64,000 bases of DNA from Stichopus chloronotus (lineage: Eukaryota; Echinodermata; Holothuroidea; Aspidochirotida; Stichopodidae), in contig CM037836.1 of the NCBI GenBank assembly GCA_021234535.1, positions 13,437,111-13,501,110 on the forward strand, in the 5' to 3' direction. The notes under the pieces were generated by a model. The model worked only from the letters and a program-made list of their open reading frames with translations. It was not told the DNA's origin and searched no databases. The position numbers were made by a program, and so were the translations under genes. Positions 47,001 to 61,100 of this stretch are shown in pieces (the stretch's first letter is position 1; each line of letters begins with the position of its first letter).

Positions 47001-49180
47001 GTAATTTTGCATATCTTATACCCTGAGTACAGTACATGTTTGTTGGTTCATATTTAGACTACTTCCTTTCTTAATATCAAACAGTGTAATGGCACTTTTC
47101 AACATTTCTTTTATACGTCTCACTTAAACATCTCACAGAAAAAAAAAAAAAAGGCTTCAAATACTAAGTTTCGATCCTACCTTAGACTTTACATGAATTT
47201 CGCAGATCTACAGAGTTCAGCGTGTCAGCATCCAGATGGGTGACTCTGTCCGTCCAGATCAGATGGCCCTCCTCAAATCCAGCGACGGTGTCGACTTTGT
47301 ACCGTGGGAGTACAAGGTCACCTTCAGTTCGGACTGTGTCACCGTCTTTGATGTATCCTCGGCCAACACGGCAGTCGAATCAGCAGAGAGTGTCATATGT
47401 AGCACCTATGCCACTTTTCAAGCACAACCTAACAATGAAATAGTAAGTGAAAAAATAGTGACTCAAAAAGTCTAAGTGTGGACAGGGGCACTAGGCTGGA
47501 ATCATGCTTTGTTTCACTTAGACAAATGAACTTGGAAAAGTTTTGTACTCGAAACCTTACATTCGATAAACTTCTGCTAAAAGGAAATAACGAATGTTTA
47601 TTTCGTCTGAATGTTTCCACCTTTCTTTCATTTTGCAACATTTGTGCAATGTTTTCCGATACACCTTGCTACTGTAGGATCGAAACATCAGGACCAATTT
47701 ACCTCCCTGCAGTTTCCTCCCCAGGTGTTTTAGTTTTTTAGCAGTTTGTAAATATTTTTCATTTCCAAATACAGGGTTCCCATTGGTAACATGTACACCG
47801 CATTTGTGGTTGAAGCTGGGTGCAAGTAGTTCCTCGCAAAATATTGAGATTTAATTATTTTGGGGAAAAGATTATTTTCAAAGTTCCGTCAAAATTGAGA
47901 TAATTTACCAAAGCCTTGAACACTTTGTGAAACATTTGGCTGATGATGCATGGGATGAAACTTAAAATAGTGAAATGATAAATTTACTCTTATGTACTTT
48001 CAGATACGGTTTGATCTTGCTGTGCCTCAGACGCTTCAAGTATGGCAGGAGGCAAGATACGTTCGATTTGAATTTTACAACATGCCTCTGAGTTTTGGGT
48101 TTTTATCTGATATCTATGTGAGTGAAAAACTGCATTGTTAAGCTATGGTACTGTAAGACAAATGATAATGTCACTTAGTATGAGAGATTCTAAAACTAAA
48201 AGAATTCCATCACAGTGACATCAGGACCTTGCAAATGGCCTAACAAGAGGTTGGCCTTTGTAATACTTCTGTAATGAAAACATCTTGTTCTATATTGTCC
48301 CTGTGTTGTACAGGTTTCAGAATGCATATTGATTATTTTCCATAAATAGCACACATTTCATTAGTTCGTGAGCTCACTACAACAGTTGTACATTTGCTTT
48401 CATTAATTGTGTTGTGAATGTATTTATGATTTGTTAATTTCATCATGTGCCATTTACTGGAGGTTGTAATTCTTCTCTTAGCCATATCATGGGAGGACAG
48501 ATTTTTTTTTTTCCAGTGGCATCTGTTTATTCAACATACACTGATGTTGTTTGGATGTCTGTACAAACATGTACTGTTTATACAGTATGCTTAATATGTG
48601 CCCTCTGTGATTACATTTTAAGACCTAAGTGTGCCAATTATGCATTGAACAAAACTTATGCATGATTCTTCATCGCCACACTGTGGGACTATTTTGCTTG
48701 AAACAAAATAGGAATATACAGTAATTTGTGATGGAGAATTTTGAGAGGTAGTCCATCATTCCTAAGGGACAACCAAATTTTATGATGGCAAGGTTGCCTT
48801 AAAGCAGTTAGTGCTTTCATTGCCATTAACCAACTTAATTCATACTTTATTCAGAATGTAGAGGATGTTAAAAAACAACTTGCAAGATTTGATAAATGAA
48901 TTTCAATAAATTTGGCACAATGCATTGTGTGTTCTTGAAAACTAAGTTCATAAATTGTATTAACCATGTACTTTCTGGTAGAAAATTTTGCTTTTGGAAA
49001 GGATGATCACATTTTGTCTTTGGGACAAACAGATGTTATTTCTTAAAATTTCAAACACTGGTTCTTAATTAAAAAATTTAAATGTCATTTTACACATCTT
49101 CACATTTTTCAGCACCACTACACTGTACGAAACATTGAAGTGTTGGCACCCTGTAACTGTAACAACCATGCCAGCGAATG
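41002..49180 (+). CDS. Laminin LN domain (exons 1 to start of 4)
   Basis: Exon 1 begins with a signal peptide (hydrophobic FCSAIFLLTLCL, likely cleaved after VEVHA) and continues with LNKPVTAQVTCG and ENYTWWQS, the TWWQS being a hallmark of LN domains. Exon 2 carries VSIQMGDSVRPDQMALLKSS and FVPWEYKV. Exon 3 has RYVRFEFYNMPLSFG. Exon 4 starts with HHYTVRNIEVLAPCNC, the usual LN-to-LE transition. LN domains drive laminin polymerisation. Exons 2-4 exist only in arm B. Confidence 0.88.
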
Positions 49181-52100
49181 TACCCTCCAGCCGTCGTTGA
49201 GTAACCCCGCTGTGCAGACTTACCAATGTGTCTGCCAGGGGAACACCACAGGCACAAACTGTGAAAAATGTCTACCATTCTACAATCAGTTTGCCTATGA
49301 AACTGGGGAAGGAGGATTCATTTGTCAAGGTACTGTGATTGTTTTGTTTTTTTTTTAGATCGTTTGAGCTTGATCTGGTTTTCCTTAATCTGTGACACGA
49401 AGTTGTTGATGGAAATTGTTCCCAATAAGGCCTTGTTTACATTTACTGTGAGAACGCACTCTTAGTTTAAGTATTTTAAGCCTCCGGTGAAAAGTACGGG
49501 TGCGTTCTTAAGTGCGAACAAGGCCTAATTGTCCTGTCCATCTCTTTATCAGTTGCCTGCATGCTTGATTCAACACAACCCTGGAAGGAATTGAACCAGG
49601 ATGCTAAATCCCTCTCTAACAGAACATTTTTGGGAGGGATTTTCAAAATCAAGGAGGGAGCTGTCACATGATGAAGATTCTTTTGTAATGTATCGTGTGC
49701 ATATATAATTTTAGCTACGACCTCGGCTGTAGAAAAGTGTCCGGCATTCCTCGCATAAGATTTATCTTTTGTGCTGGATTCAGGAGGCAAATTTGAGAAT
49801 CACACAACCTCACGCCTTAGTGCAAACACTGTATCTGGGGGTATTTTTTTCTGTGTTAAAGTTTTCTGTTGCTCTGAGGCTCACCTACAGGGCAAGAAAA
49901 ATGCACCTGTGCTACCAGTGATCATGCCCCGTCTGTGAGGTGCTTGTGCCCTCCCCAATGACAGTTCTTGGAGTTAAGGGCCTGTAAGTTGTACGAGTAA
50001 CGATTCCAACGTCGTTAGGTTTTGTCATTTGTACATTGTTTTATTGCTTTCGCGTCTTATCTATTTCAACATATTTTCTTTTTGTGAGATATATATATTT
50101 GTGTGCCTTCTGTTATTTCAGAGTGCAATTGCTTTGGTCACAGTGAAGAATGCATCTTTGATGCTGATATCGCCAGCATCAACGGGAGTCTTGATCGACG
50201 GGGCAATTCGATAGGAGGTGGGGTTTGTCTTAACTGCAGAAATAACACAGCAGGTAAGTTGGAGTTACGTAGCTTAGAAGTGTCCAGCTGCTATCGCTAG
50301 TATTGCAATGTTGTTCATAAATATATTAAAGCTGGGATATGAGTTGTACTGTTAATCTCCTGGTCATCTATCTTTGTTCTTCGTCAGCGTTTCAGGGAAG
50401 AGAAAGTAGAAGAAAAGATGACGTGTCGCAAAATCTGAAAGAGAACTGTGCACTCGTCTTGCATATATTTGAATATGAAAAGGCTTGACATTTTTGTTTG
50501 TCCTACAAAATTCAGACTCACCAAGAACGCATAGCAGTCAATCACTGTTACTTGGAATCAAACAGATCAATGAGAATGCATGTGAATATCCATTTATCCA
50601 AAAATAGGGCTTGAACAATGTTTTTCTTTTATCTCTGTAGTGGCTATGACATATTCCACAGAATTTGACTTTCACAGACAAATTTTCAAACCCTATATTC
50701 CAGCTTCGACAAAGCCAGAAATGAGGTTCATTTCTGTCTATACATGAAATTGACAGTGATAATCAAACATTTATCACAAAATCCTGCTTTGTATCAGAAA
50801 TGAATCCAAAGAAACAATGCATACACTTTCTGGCATTTGCTTTAGGTTAAAGTTACTTCTTCACTAGTCTTTAAAGTTACTTCTTCACTTATTTTATGCA
50901 AAATTAAACTGTTGTGACATAATGTTGTAACATATAGTACCTACATGACACGGTGCAATATCTGAGAAAGGCAAGTGTGAAAATAGCTAATACTTAATAT
51001 GTTGATGTCGCAAATTGAGTATTGTGCAAACAATTTTCCTTTTTATTCATTGATGGAAGCAAATTTGTAATCTGCTGTGATGGTGTAAGGTGGTCGTTTG
51101 CGTGGGATATTTTGGGTTGTTAATTATGGCACCTCAATAAGATAAAGCAAAAGTTGTCGTCATCTTTATTGAAACCTCGCTACACTGTTGCACTCTATTC
51201 TGTTTCACAATGCCAATATTCTCGTTTTCACTTACGCATTATAGTTTTCCAGTATGACTCTCCCCTCGCTTGCCTCCTTTAAAGAAATGACCAACCTAAA
51301 ATGTATTCCATTGTCAGTCATTGGGGGACCTTTTATTCCTTCATTTTCCCCCATCAGGTGTGAACTGTGAATCTTGCAAACTCTTCTTTTTCCGACCGGC
51401 CGGCAAGTCTAGGACAGACGAAGATGGATGCCAACCGTGCGATTGCCACATCCCGGGGACAAGGAACGACACCAGCATTCAAAAGGGAGAATGTGTAGTC
51501 GATGAACAGAATTCCCAAGGCTTGGTACGATTAACAGAACAGGCCAGATAATGTTCATAATATTCTTGTAAATCCACACTGATACAAAACGACACGTCAA
51601 CAACTCACAATTTTTTCTGACAAAGAGGGCGAGACACTGCGATGATGTTTGTCACTCTGAATCTGGAGGAGCAACACAATAAAACGAGTCGTAGTCAATC
51701 TTCTGCCCTGCAGTACCCCAATGTATATGTCCAGAAATTAGCCAAATGATTGTCAGCACAATAACTGTAGGCAGTTTAAAGAATCTTTCACGCTTTTGGT
51801 TCCATGTACAGGGTCTAATCCGACTCTTCTCTCCTCAGAGTTGATTTTGCATTTTTTCCAGGCATGAAAGCTAGGGCTTTGTTTTAATATTTAGATGAAA
51901 AACGGATCTATATTATCTGGGAACAATCAAAGACAGCTTGTTGACTTTCTTCCCATCATCATAGAAGTAAAACTGTGATATTAACACAGAGTTTATTTGT
52001 GTAAAATAGTCTTGAAATCACAAATATCCCCAACTCTTTCCAGGAACTTTATCCCTGAATCCTGTAACAGTCCCTTAGGGCTGAGCCCCTCCACTGGTCA

Positions 52101-55100
52101 CAATTATCAAAATTTGATCAGCAATGGCACTGAGAAAAAATGTTTGCTAGTGGCCTTCTGGCTTTCAAGCTTTGTTTTCTTCTCCTACATCTACATTGAT
52201 GTTTTTTTTTTCTACCACCTGAAGTCTCTCGGTGACTGCTATTGTAAATCCAATGTTATTGGTCCAAGATGTGACCAGTGTGCTCCTGCGACCTACGACT
52301 TGAGCAACGTCAACCCTGATGGTTGCAGAGGTAAGCTTATCAATGACTGGTTGCTAGTGTACACTTTTACGTGTATATTTGTTTTTGGTGAAATGGGTAA
52401 GAGGGTTGGGTGTTTGCTTGCAATGCAAGATTTTCATTGATTTTCGTTTCGACTCAATGCTTAAAACCCTACATTGTCACCAGGTTCACATAAATTTCCT
52501 GGTGTAATAATATTTGGTCTTGGTACTATGGTACTTGATTATCTCTCTGCATTACCTCTGGCTACCATCCATGCCAGTTCCCATGAAGGACAACATCATG
52601 CCATTTGCCATATCACTTGAAAGCTGTTCCATCTGGTGTTGAAATTTCCCTGTTAGCATTGCATTTTCCATTTCCAGTGTATTTAAGGACAGTACTGACA
52701 CGATATCGTTAATTTCCCATTTATTCTTCATCGAGTATTGCCCAACAGAATGGACCAAACAGCATTGATATGCTACTGTATTCTTAGATGTATTCTTACC
52801 TTTCTCCTTGAACATTCTGATTTTCTCTCCCGCAGCGTGCAATTGTTTCGTCGCTGGAACTGTCAACGGTTCGGACCTCTGCAACTCCGAGACAGGTCAG
52901 TGTCTCTGTAAGACGTCGACGACCAACAGACAGTGCGATCAGTGCCTCTCTGGGTACTTCAACCTCACCTCCGAGAATGGGGACGGCTGCTCCGACTGTG
53001 ACTGCGATATCGGAGGAGCCACGTCCGTAGAGTGTAATCAGCTCACCGGCGTGTGCAGTTGTAGGGGGAGAGTGACAGGAAGACAGTGTAACAGGTAAGA
53101 GCTGCTTTATATGTTACACCCAGTGAACTCAAAAATTTGATTCTGGAAATTAGACTCGGCCGTGTGAGTAACCTCTGAGTGACTAAGTGGTAAAGTTTAG
53201 TGAAATCTTATAAATGTATCTGCTATTTGAATAGCCCTTCAACAACCATGCACTTCTCATTGCTCATACCTTTAGTCTGATGTATCAAGCAGTGTTTGAG
53301 CAATGTAAGATGCAACATTCAGTGAGCTGTTACATTCCTTGTACATATTTGTTTAAATTTCCATGAGGAGTGTACCATTCATATACTCTGAACATTAATA
53401 CCCAGCCTCTGTTATAATTGCATTAATGTCAAATTTACACTCAGACAACATTTAACTTAATTAGCAGAGTATTGCTTTTTGTTTTTATTTTTCTGATTTG
53501 CATTGTAATTAAATTATCGTAATATACAAGTAATTTCAATTAGCTTATATATAGTGTAGCATGTATGATTTAAAATGTGTTACATTGTATACACAAACTT
53601 TCTTCAGGAAATTCAGATTTCTTACAAATACATATTTATTGTTGCAACAAATAGTTCAACTTTTTCTCTGTTAATAATAACCAAGGTACTTCAGGTTTTC
53701 TTTTTCATTTTGTTTTTCTGGTTTGCATTGTACTTAAATTGCAGTAATATAGGTAATCACAATCAGGTAATACATAGTACAGCATATGTGATTTAAATTG
53801 CGTTACATTGTATACCAACTTTTGTTGGAAACATATTTATTGCTACAACAAATGATTCAAATCCCTCTTTGTTCTCCTTCAGAGCATCTACCGGATCATT
53901 TGTTCCAACGTTACATCACATCTCGGCAGAGTTTGAGTCTTTCAATCACCCAAATTTTGAGAGAGATAATGCCTACTCTGGATACAGCCACTTTGGATAT
54001 GTTACCCTCACCGGCACAGTAAGTCACCCAGCACTGTCCAAGTTACCAAGTATTAAAGGCTGTATTGCATCACTCTAAGCTATATTTTTACCTCTCTGAG
54101 AGGAAAATTCTCAACTGGTTCTAAGTTACAGTACTCTTAGATTGCCAGCAAATTCGAAAGATGCAGAGCAGCTCGTATTACACAGCGTACACAGGGATCC
54201 ATTGTTTTGATTACACATGTGGAGGAATGTAAGGCAGGCTGAGGGAGGGACTAGAGGTAGGTGGTTGGGAGAATTTAAACTGTCTGGGCTGATGCATTAC
54301 AGCCTTTAAGGACTGTGACATGTGACATCTTTTTCTCTTTTTGTACCAGATCTCTCAGATGAAGAAAATGTTGTAAAGGACATTGACACAAAAGAAAGTA
54401 ATGATTTTATGCAGAATTTAAAATCTTCACTTATTGCCACTGTATAATTGATAAAGTTCAATTCTATTTCCCAGATGCAACATTATTGGTAGGCGGACAT
54501 TTGAGTGTAACATCCTACTATTGTCTTGATGAAACTTCAATGTGAAGTTGCAAAATTCCAAAATGTTGCATAGAAATTAAACTGATTATTAAGTGTAAAT
54601 ATTTAATTTCTCCTTGTGTGACAGTGAAAATTTGAATAATAAGAAACCCATGTTTCTTATCATTGTATTATGATGTGTTGTTATGATGGGAGAATTAGCC
54701 TATATTCATATTCCTTTCGTCTTCATCTCAATTGACATATCCAATATTTATCAGAACATCTTGTCCTTGTCTCCTGATTATGACATTAAACGTGTTTAAT
54801 TGTTTTTCTCGCTTGTAGTGGTTTTTTTCTTTTTTTTTCTCTTCTGCTTGTTTCCTCTGACTCCCAAATCACAACCTTGTTCTGCAGTAAGGTAGCAATT
54901 TTTTCGTGATGTTTTTTATTCAGAATGAAATCTTTTACTGTTGGAACCATTTTGTTTTGCAATCATCAGGAATCAACCTCCACCACTTTAACAATTCCCC
55001 GATCTACATCAAGTGGGGAATATGAGATACTCTTGAGGGTCATCACCCAGGGTCTGACGAGAGTACGAGTCACCATCACTCCCTCAGGTAACGGTCAAGG

Positions 55101-58100
55101 GACAGCTCTGGCCGGCACGTCAAACATACCACTCTGTCCCTCCTGGTGCTTAGACGCAGAGGTGTTCAACGAAGATCCAGCATTTGGGAGAAGATTCCCT
55201 CTCGCACCGGGGTCTTGGATCGTTAATGTAGAGACCACCCTCCAAGGAGGAGCTAAACTACTCCTGGTAAGATGTAGGACACTGAAAAAGTTAGAGTTCT
55301 TTTACATGTTTTCATTTGATTTTAGAACATAGTTTTCTCCTTTTACTCTAATTCAAGCTATGGAGCCAATTCCTGGTTGGAAACTTTGAAACAGCTTGTT
55401 AAATTTTTTCAAAATATATTATATTTGGTATCCATATTCCAGATTCTGTCATAGTACAATCGCAAGTGTGGAGTTACTTTAAAGTAATTACTAGATGACT
55501 CATTTTCAGAAACTCTGCGTATTCATGCTTCTTATATTCATTACTCTTTATCACAGGATCGAGTCGTGGCTGTGCCCATAGAATTCCTTAACACCGAGGG
55601 TCTCTTTGGACCTGTTCTATCCAGCGAGTTTGCCTCGAGATGTGATGCACGAACCAATGGCCTGGGGTTAGTGACTAAAGACAAACCCATGTTGTCATGT
55701 TAAAATGCTTCTTTGTCTTGGTGTTTGGAAGTCTGATCACATGGTTTTGGTAGAGCTGAGAGATTTATGCAATAGTTCAGGAACTGAAATCTTTTCTCTT
55801 TCACTTGTAATTTATTAGTGTTTTTTATCAAATCTTACAGTGATGTATACCAAAAAAAAAAGAAAGATTTCTTGGAGTGTAATTTGCTGACAATAGTAAC
55901 TTCTGGAGTTGTACATACATCAAATCTGCAAAAGTTTAATGGCAGTAAACTAGGAGGAACGACCTCGGTGCCATGAAGTGATGTTTCTTTCTGTTTCACC
56001 CATTCAGTCATTTTTAGAGGTAAAACAAAATCTCAAATCATAGAAAAAGACCTCTTAATGTTCAATGTAGTCTAATTATTTATATTCTGTGAGGTCTCTG
56101 TGTAAGGATCACCAGAGAGAAAATCTCATCTGGACAATTGGATTGGTCCTACTTTCTGGATCCCAGAAATTAATGGTTTCTGACAGAATTTGGAGTAAGT
56201 CAATGAAATCAAATGCCAGCTAGTAACTAGTACACTCAGAAAGTAACACTTTGTTCATGGTGTGTTGGTTCTGGGAGTAATAGAGGGGGTTTCTCTGAGT
56301 GAGTGTACCTACCGCACCCACCCCAGTAGAAACCAATTTCTGGAGACAACACATGCAGGGACAATCTCCAGGCAATCATATGAGGTGGGGTTAGAGGTGA
56401 TTACTTGTAATACAGAGAGATATTTTTGTCCAATGGTATTTGGTATTTCCTTTTTAGAAATTTTCATAAGACGATTGGCTCAATTTTTTCACATTAGAAA
56501 GCATTTTTGTGGATGTTGGTTCTAACCATGCAGATCTATTCCTCCATTATTTTGTCCTCTCCCATCTCATCGTCATTGCTCCCTTAGACACTTCTAAATC
56601 ATTTTCATATTTCTTTTTGAGTTTATTTTGTTAGCATCGCTCTTGGATATAATTCTGATGGTGATGTTTAAAGATCCTTGGTCCTCTCTCTCTCTCTCTC
56701 CTAGAACTGGCACGAGTGATGAAGAATTTTGTTCCGCCCGTGCTTTCTCGCTGGTGACGTCCTTCTTTGATGGTGCCACGGACTGCGACTGCGATGTGGT
56801 CGGAAGCACGAGCAGCGAATGCGACCCGGAGGGGGGTCAATGTCGGTGTAAACGAGGAGTCGGGGGCAGACGATGTGACACCTGTTTACCTGAGTTCTAT
56901 GCCTTTGGTCCAACAGGATGTACAGGTAAATTAAATGGAACACAGTCATTTAAAGGTTGGGTGACTTGAAAATGACATTTTGGAATGTTGGCTTTATTAA
57001 ACACCAAAAATGTTGAAAATAACCACAAATTCAAGGGCAATCCATTGAACAGTGATGATTTTACTTTACATCTACATCATGAATAAACGTTGGCTGAGTA
57101 TGCAAATTTATGATATCAAGAAATGGACTCTCATGCTGTTGTTGTATGTTTTCCTTCGTTTGCTTCACCTCTACTTCAAGGACAATTAAAAATTTTATAT
57201 GCCCCAATACATTCATGTATTGGAAGTATCTATTTTCTTCTTTAAAAATATGTCACTTACCAATATATCACTTACCCAAAACAGTAACAGACAGAAACAT
57301 AATTTCAATGGATTATCATTCAGGGTTTTCACTCTGAAACTGTTGAATGAAGCCCAGTTCTCCTCTAGATGCATGTCACACAGTCTTTACATATTGTCTG
57401 CCACCTAGTCCTCATAGAATTTGTATAATGTGCTAAAAGATTGCCTTGAGAAAACTTTTTTCTACATGATAGAACATGATATGATATCCAGATATACCAC
57501 AGTGGTTAGTGTAGGTATTTCTCAAGAAGGAATAAACATATATGATATCATGTGAGGATTGGCTGTGTGTGCAATCAATGTAATTAATATGTCAAAATCA
57601 GGTTAATCTTCAAAAAAGAAAGAGAAATACATGTTTTATGTGTCCCTCGCTCGTAACATAATGGTTAAAAACTATGTCTAAGTCAAGGTTGTGCCTATTG
57701 TTTACACTTGACATGGTTTGCAATGTGGTTACAATGCTTATCAGAAGTAAGCTCACACGTTGCCTCCCACAGAATGTTCCTGCTCAAGTGACAACAAAGT
57801 ATGTGACCTCGTGACAGGCCAGTGTGACTGTCCTCCCAACACCGTTGGCAGGAGGTGTGACAGATGCGTTACGTTTTCCTACGGCTTTGACAACAGCACC
57901 GGTTGCACGGTATGTATCGGTAGGGTGTGTTTACGATTGTTCTCTTTTAAAGTTTCTACAGCATGATTGATTTTTGTCACATACCAGTAAATACATGAAA
58001 AAGGAATCACATTATGCAAAGCCAAAACATTACTGTAGGCTACTTATGAATCATCATCTGTAATTGCTGCTAGTAAATTGAAGAATTTTGTACAATAAAA

Positions 58101-61100
58101 GAAATTTAAAAGCAAAGTCCTTCCAAGATGACAAGAAGTGCCAATCAGACCGAAGTGGTTCAAAAGAAATGCTAAAGGGTAAGGATACTTGCACAAAACA
58201 AAGCTTTATGTCATAACTTACACAAGATTGCCACAGAATTGAAAATTAGTTGTCAGCATACTCATGTGAAGGTGGATATTGTGGAGAGTTAGATATGTTT
58301 GTAAGCTATGCGCATGAAAACTATTATGCATTCTTTAGAATCTGTGGACAAAAAAAATTGACACTCAGAGAACCAAGAAAATCAAGACACCAGATAATTT
58401 CTAAAGTTAAATCTGTGTAAATGCTTCCAAACTTTACTGTTCATTAAAAACCTGGACCAAGATTGAAAAAATCAAATTATGCTTCTCCGTGTGACCATAT
58501 ACATTGACAGAATTTTCTAACTCCTCTGCATGTGTAGGAAGGTTCCTATACTGTAGATAAAAGATGACATTTTGTTGTTTGTACGAATTTTGGCCAATAT
58601 CTGTGAAACCTGTCCAGGTTGCTTTTAGTGCAACTGATATTTGCATTTCTCTGTCAGTGTAAAACTTTTTGTTGAACTGTGAACCATTATGCCTTTTGTA
58701 GTCGCAGTTAAAGTCATTTGTGGACATGATTATACATTAATGTCAGTCTTCAAATACCATTTATGCTTACACTCTATCGTCTTAACGTTATTATCATTCA
58801 CAAACCTGTCTTTCCCATTTGAATTGTATATTAATCGTGAATTGACCATGTACAAGATGAGGTTTTGAAAACAAAACCTCTATCTGTTTTTTCTGATACT
58901 AACGTAAGATGACAAACAACGTAGCATCCTGTGTTTTCCAAAAATCATTCCATTTCCTTTATACCTGCCTTCTCTTTTTGTTGTTGTTATTTTTTTTTAT
59001 ATTATTATGTTTTCTTTTTTAACTTTCTATTTGTCAGATGTGTGATTGTAACTCAGTGGGTTCCCTTAACCTGAACTGTGATGGAGTGACAGGCCAATGT
59101 CCATGTAAGAGTGGTGTGGGATCGAGGGATTGTTCCCAGTGCCTCCAAGGGTTCAAACACTTTGGCAGCAGCGGTTGTGCATCCTGCGAGTGCGATGCAG
59201 CAGGATCTCAGCAACCGGCCGTCTGTGATCCCCTGAGCGGACAATGTAACTGTAAGGTGAGTAAGGTGATAAATGGCAAATCAATTTAAAGGTATACATT
59301 TCTTGCTTTCTCAATTACTAGATAACTTATTTTTAGAAACTCTGCATATTCAGGATATGTTAACTCTTTAGAAAATAGTAAAAAGTATGTTACCTGGGGA
59401 CTCTTGATCTGATTTAAGTGCAGTGCGGTTTTCTAACTCTGCGTATCCTGTGGCAGTTGCTAATGTAACTTAGATTCAGGTTTTGTTCAAATGAGACTTT
59501 GAATGGGAAATCTCTCACTCCAAAAGTATTTTTGTCCTATGCCAATAATATTTGCTGCACAATTTGTATCCTCTGAGTCTGACATTTAGTAACAGAATTG
59601 AGGTTCTTTTATATTTTAATCATCATTTGTGAGTGATGCAGTGATATGCATACTTTCCTTTTAAGGTTATAGACAGAAGCCATTGTAATCTTATAAACAG
59701 CATTGCTCTTTATACATGATATATACATTATAGTGAGTACTGGATTCGTTATTGAAAATGCATTCGTAAAAGTGTCCCATGAAGCACTTGCTGAAAGGTA
59801 ACATGTTGAGTCAGGATATGCTAATTGTTATGCTTAGTGTTCAGGGTTCTAGCCAGAGAATTCTGAGCTATGGCGGTAGTTCTTTGTTGGTGAAACGTGA
59901 ACTCTCTTCTAAGGCAGGGGACCTGCAGAAACCAGTATCGGTCGTTACCATCCCTTACCGACCCTTATGCCACAACAGTGGTAGGATAATAGGGGCCTTT
60001 CTGAAAGTTGTACTTGTGATATCAGTCGTTGATTGAAGCTCTGGATGAATACCTTGGTTTCCATCAAATGACCAGATAAAAACTGTGGTTTGTTTTATGG
60101 TGCATTGATAAATACATATCCACGAAGTTTTCAAACATTTTTCTATGGATTTTCATTTGATTTTGTCCCAGCTGGTTGTCTGGAGGTACAGTATGCTCCT
60201 CTTGCTATTCAGCAGCGTCAGTACCACTTACGACCTGCCGTTTTCTGTCAGCATGACTAGAAACGGGATGATATCGTATCGATCGGCTGGCTCCCGCTGT
60301 CAGTGGTGAATGTTGAGGGCAACTCTCCATCTGGAGTATAGTTTCATAAATGTGCACTTGTGATGGCCATAACATTACAATTAACACTGGTCGTTGCGAG
60401 GCTCCCCGCAAAAAGATCATCAGGGTTTCAGATTTTATTTCCAATCAAATCAAATCGTTCTTTAATATTCGTGTCAGTGTCAACTATGATATTAATACAT
60501 TACCGACATCTTGTTTTACCATTTCGCTGGTGTATTCTCTATATATTTAGGCTTTAGTTCAAGGACTTTCCTGCAACCAATGTGTTCCAGGCACATTCTA
60601 CATCTCCGAGAGTAACCCAGATGGCTGCTTGGAGTGTATTTGTATGGGTATAACTACAGACTGCACCAGCACTACACAAAGGTTTATTCAGGTATATCTT
60701 TACATGATTTTAATTCACCTTATTTGTTCTCCTATGAATTATTGATTAAATTCCTTTGTCACTTGCAAAAAGTAAAAGTATCTTCAGTTAGACTGTATCT
60801 GAGAAGAAAGGTGACCTTGTCTTGGTCATCATACGTAACTTTATTTTCAAAAGTTGATTTACACTGGTAAGTAAGTTTTCATGTTATGTTCAACTAGGTT
60901 GTTGGAGGGTTTGCAGTGAAACTTGTCCACTTGTTGAATTGGCTTCTCTCGTTTGTTTACAGTTCAACATCAGCAGAGGAGTTGTCCCAGCAGACTTGCC
61001 GGTCAATTCCAATCTCTTTTGGCCGATTCCGACCTCCTTTTTATCCGGTGATCTTCTCAGCCTCTACGGAGGGCGGCTGGTATTTATGGCATCCTACGAA

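Larger units (their letters stand above)
39961..57257 (+). repeat. Arm B of the inverted duplication
   Basis: Pairs with arm A (16304-27152, minus strand) in two blocks: 39961-41387 and 49349-57257. The intervening 41388-49348 is present only here and holds laminin exons 2-4 plus a minisatellite. The two laminin copies face away from each other across a spacer of about 12.8 kb. Confidence 0.9.

Noticed and set aside
50850..50900. Small tandem duplication (AAAGTTACTTCTTCACT) in arm B intron
   Set aside because: Ordinary short slippage difference between arms with no further meaning seen.
54924..54969. Laminin exon 10 starting at the AG at 54922-54923
   Set aside because: Reading from there after the phase-0 end of exon 9 gives an early stop. 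The AG at 54968-54969 gives the conserved frame, and arm A has the same arrangement.
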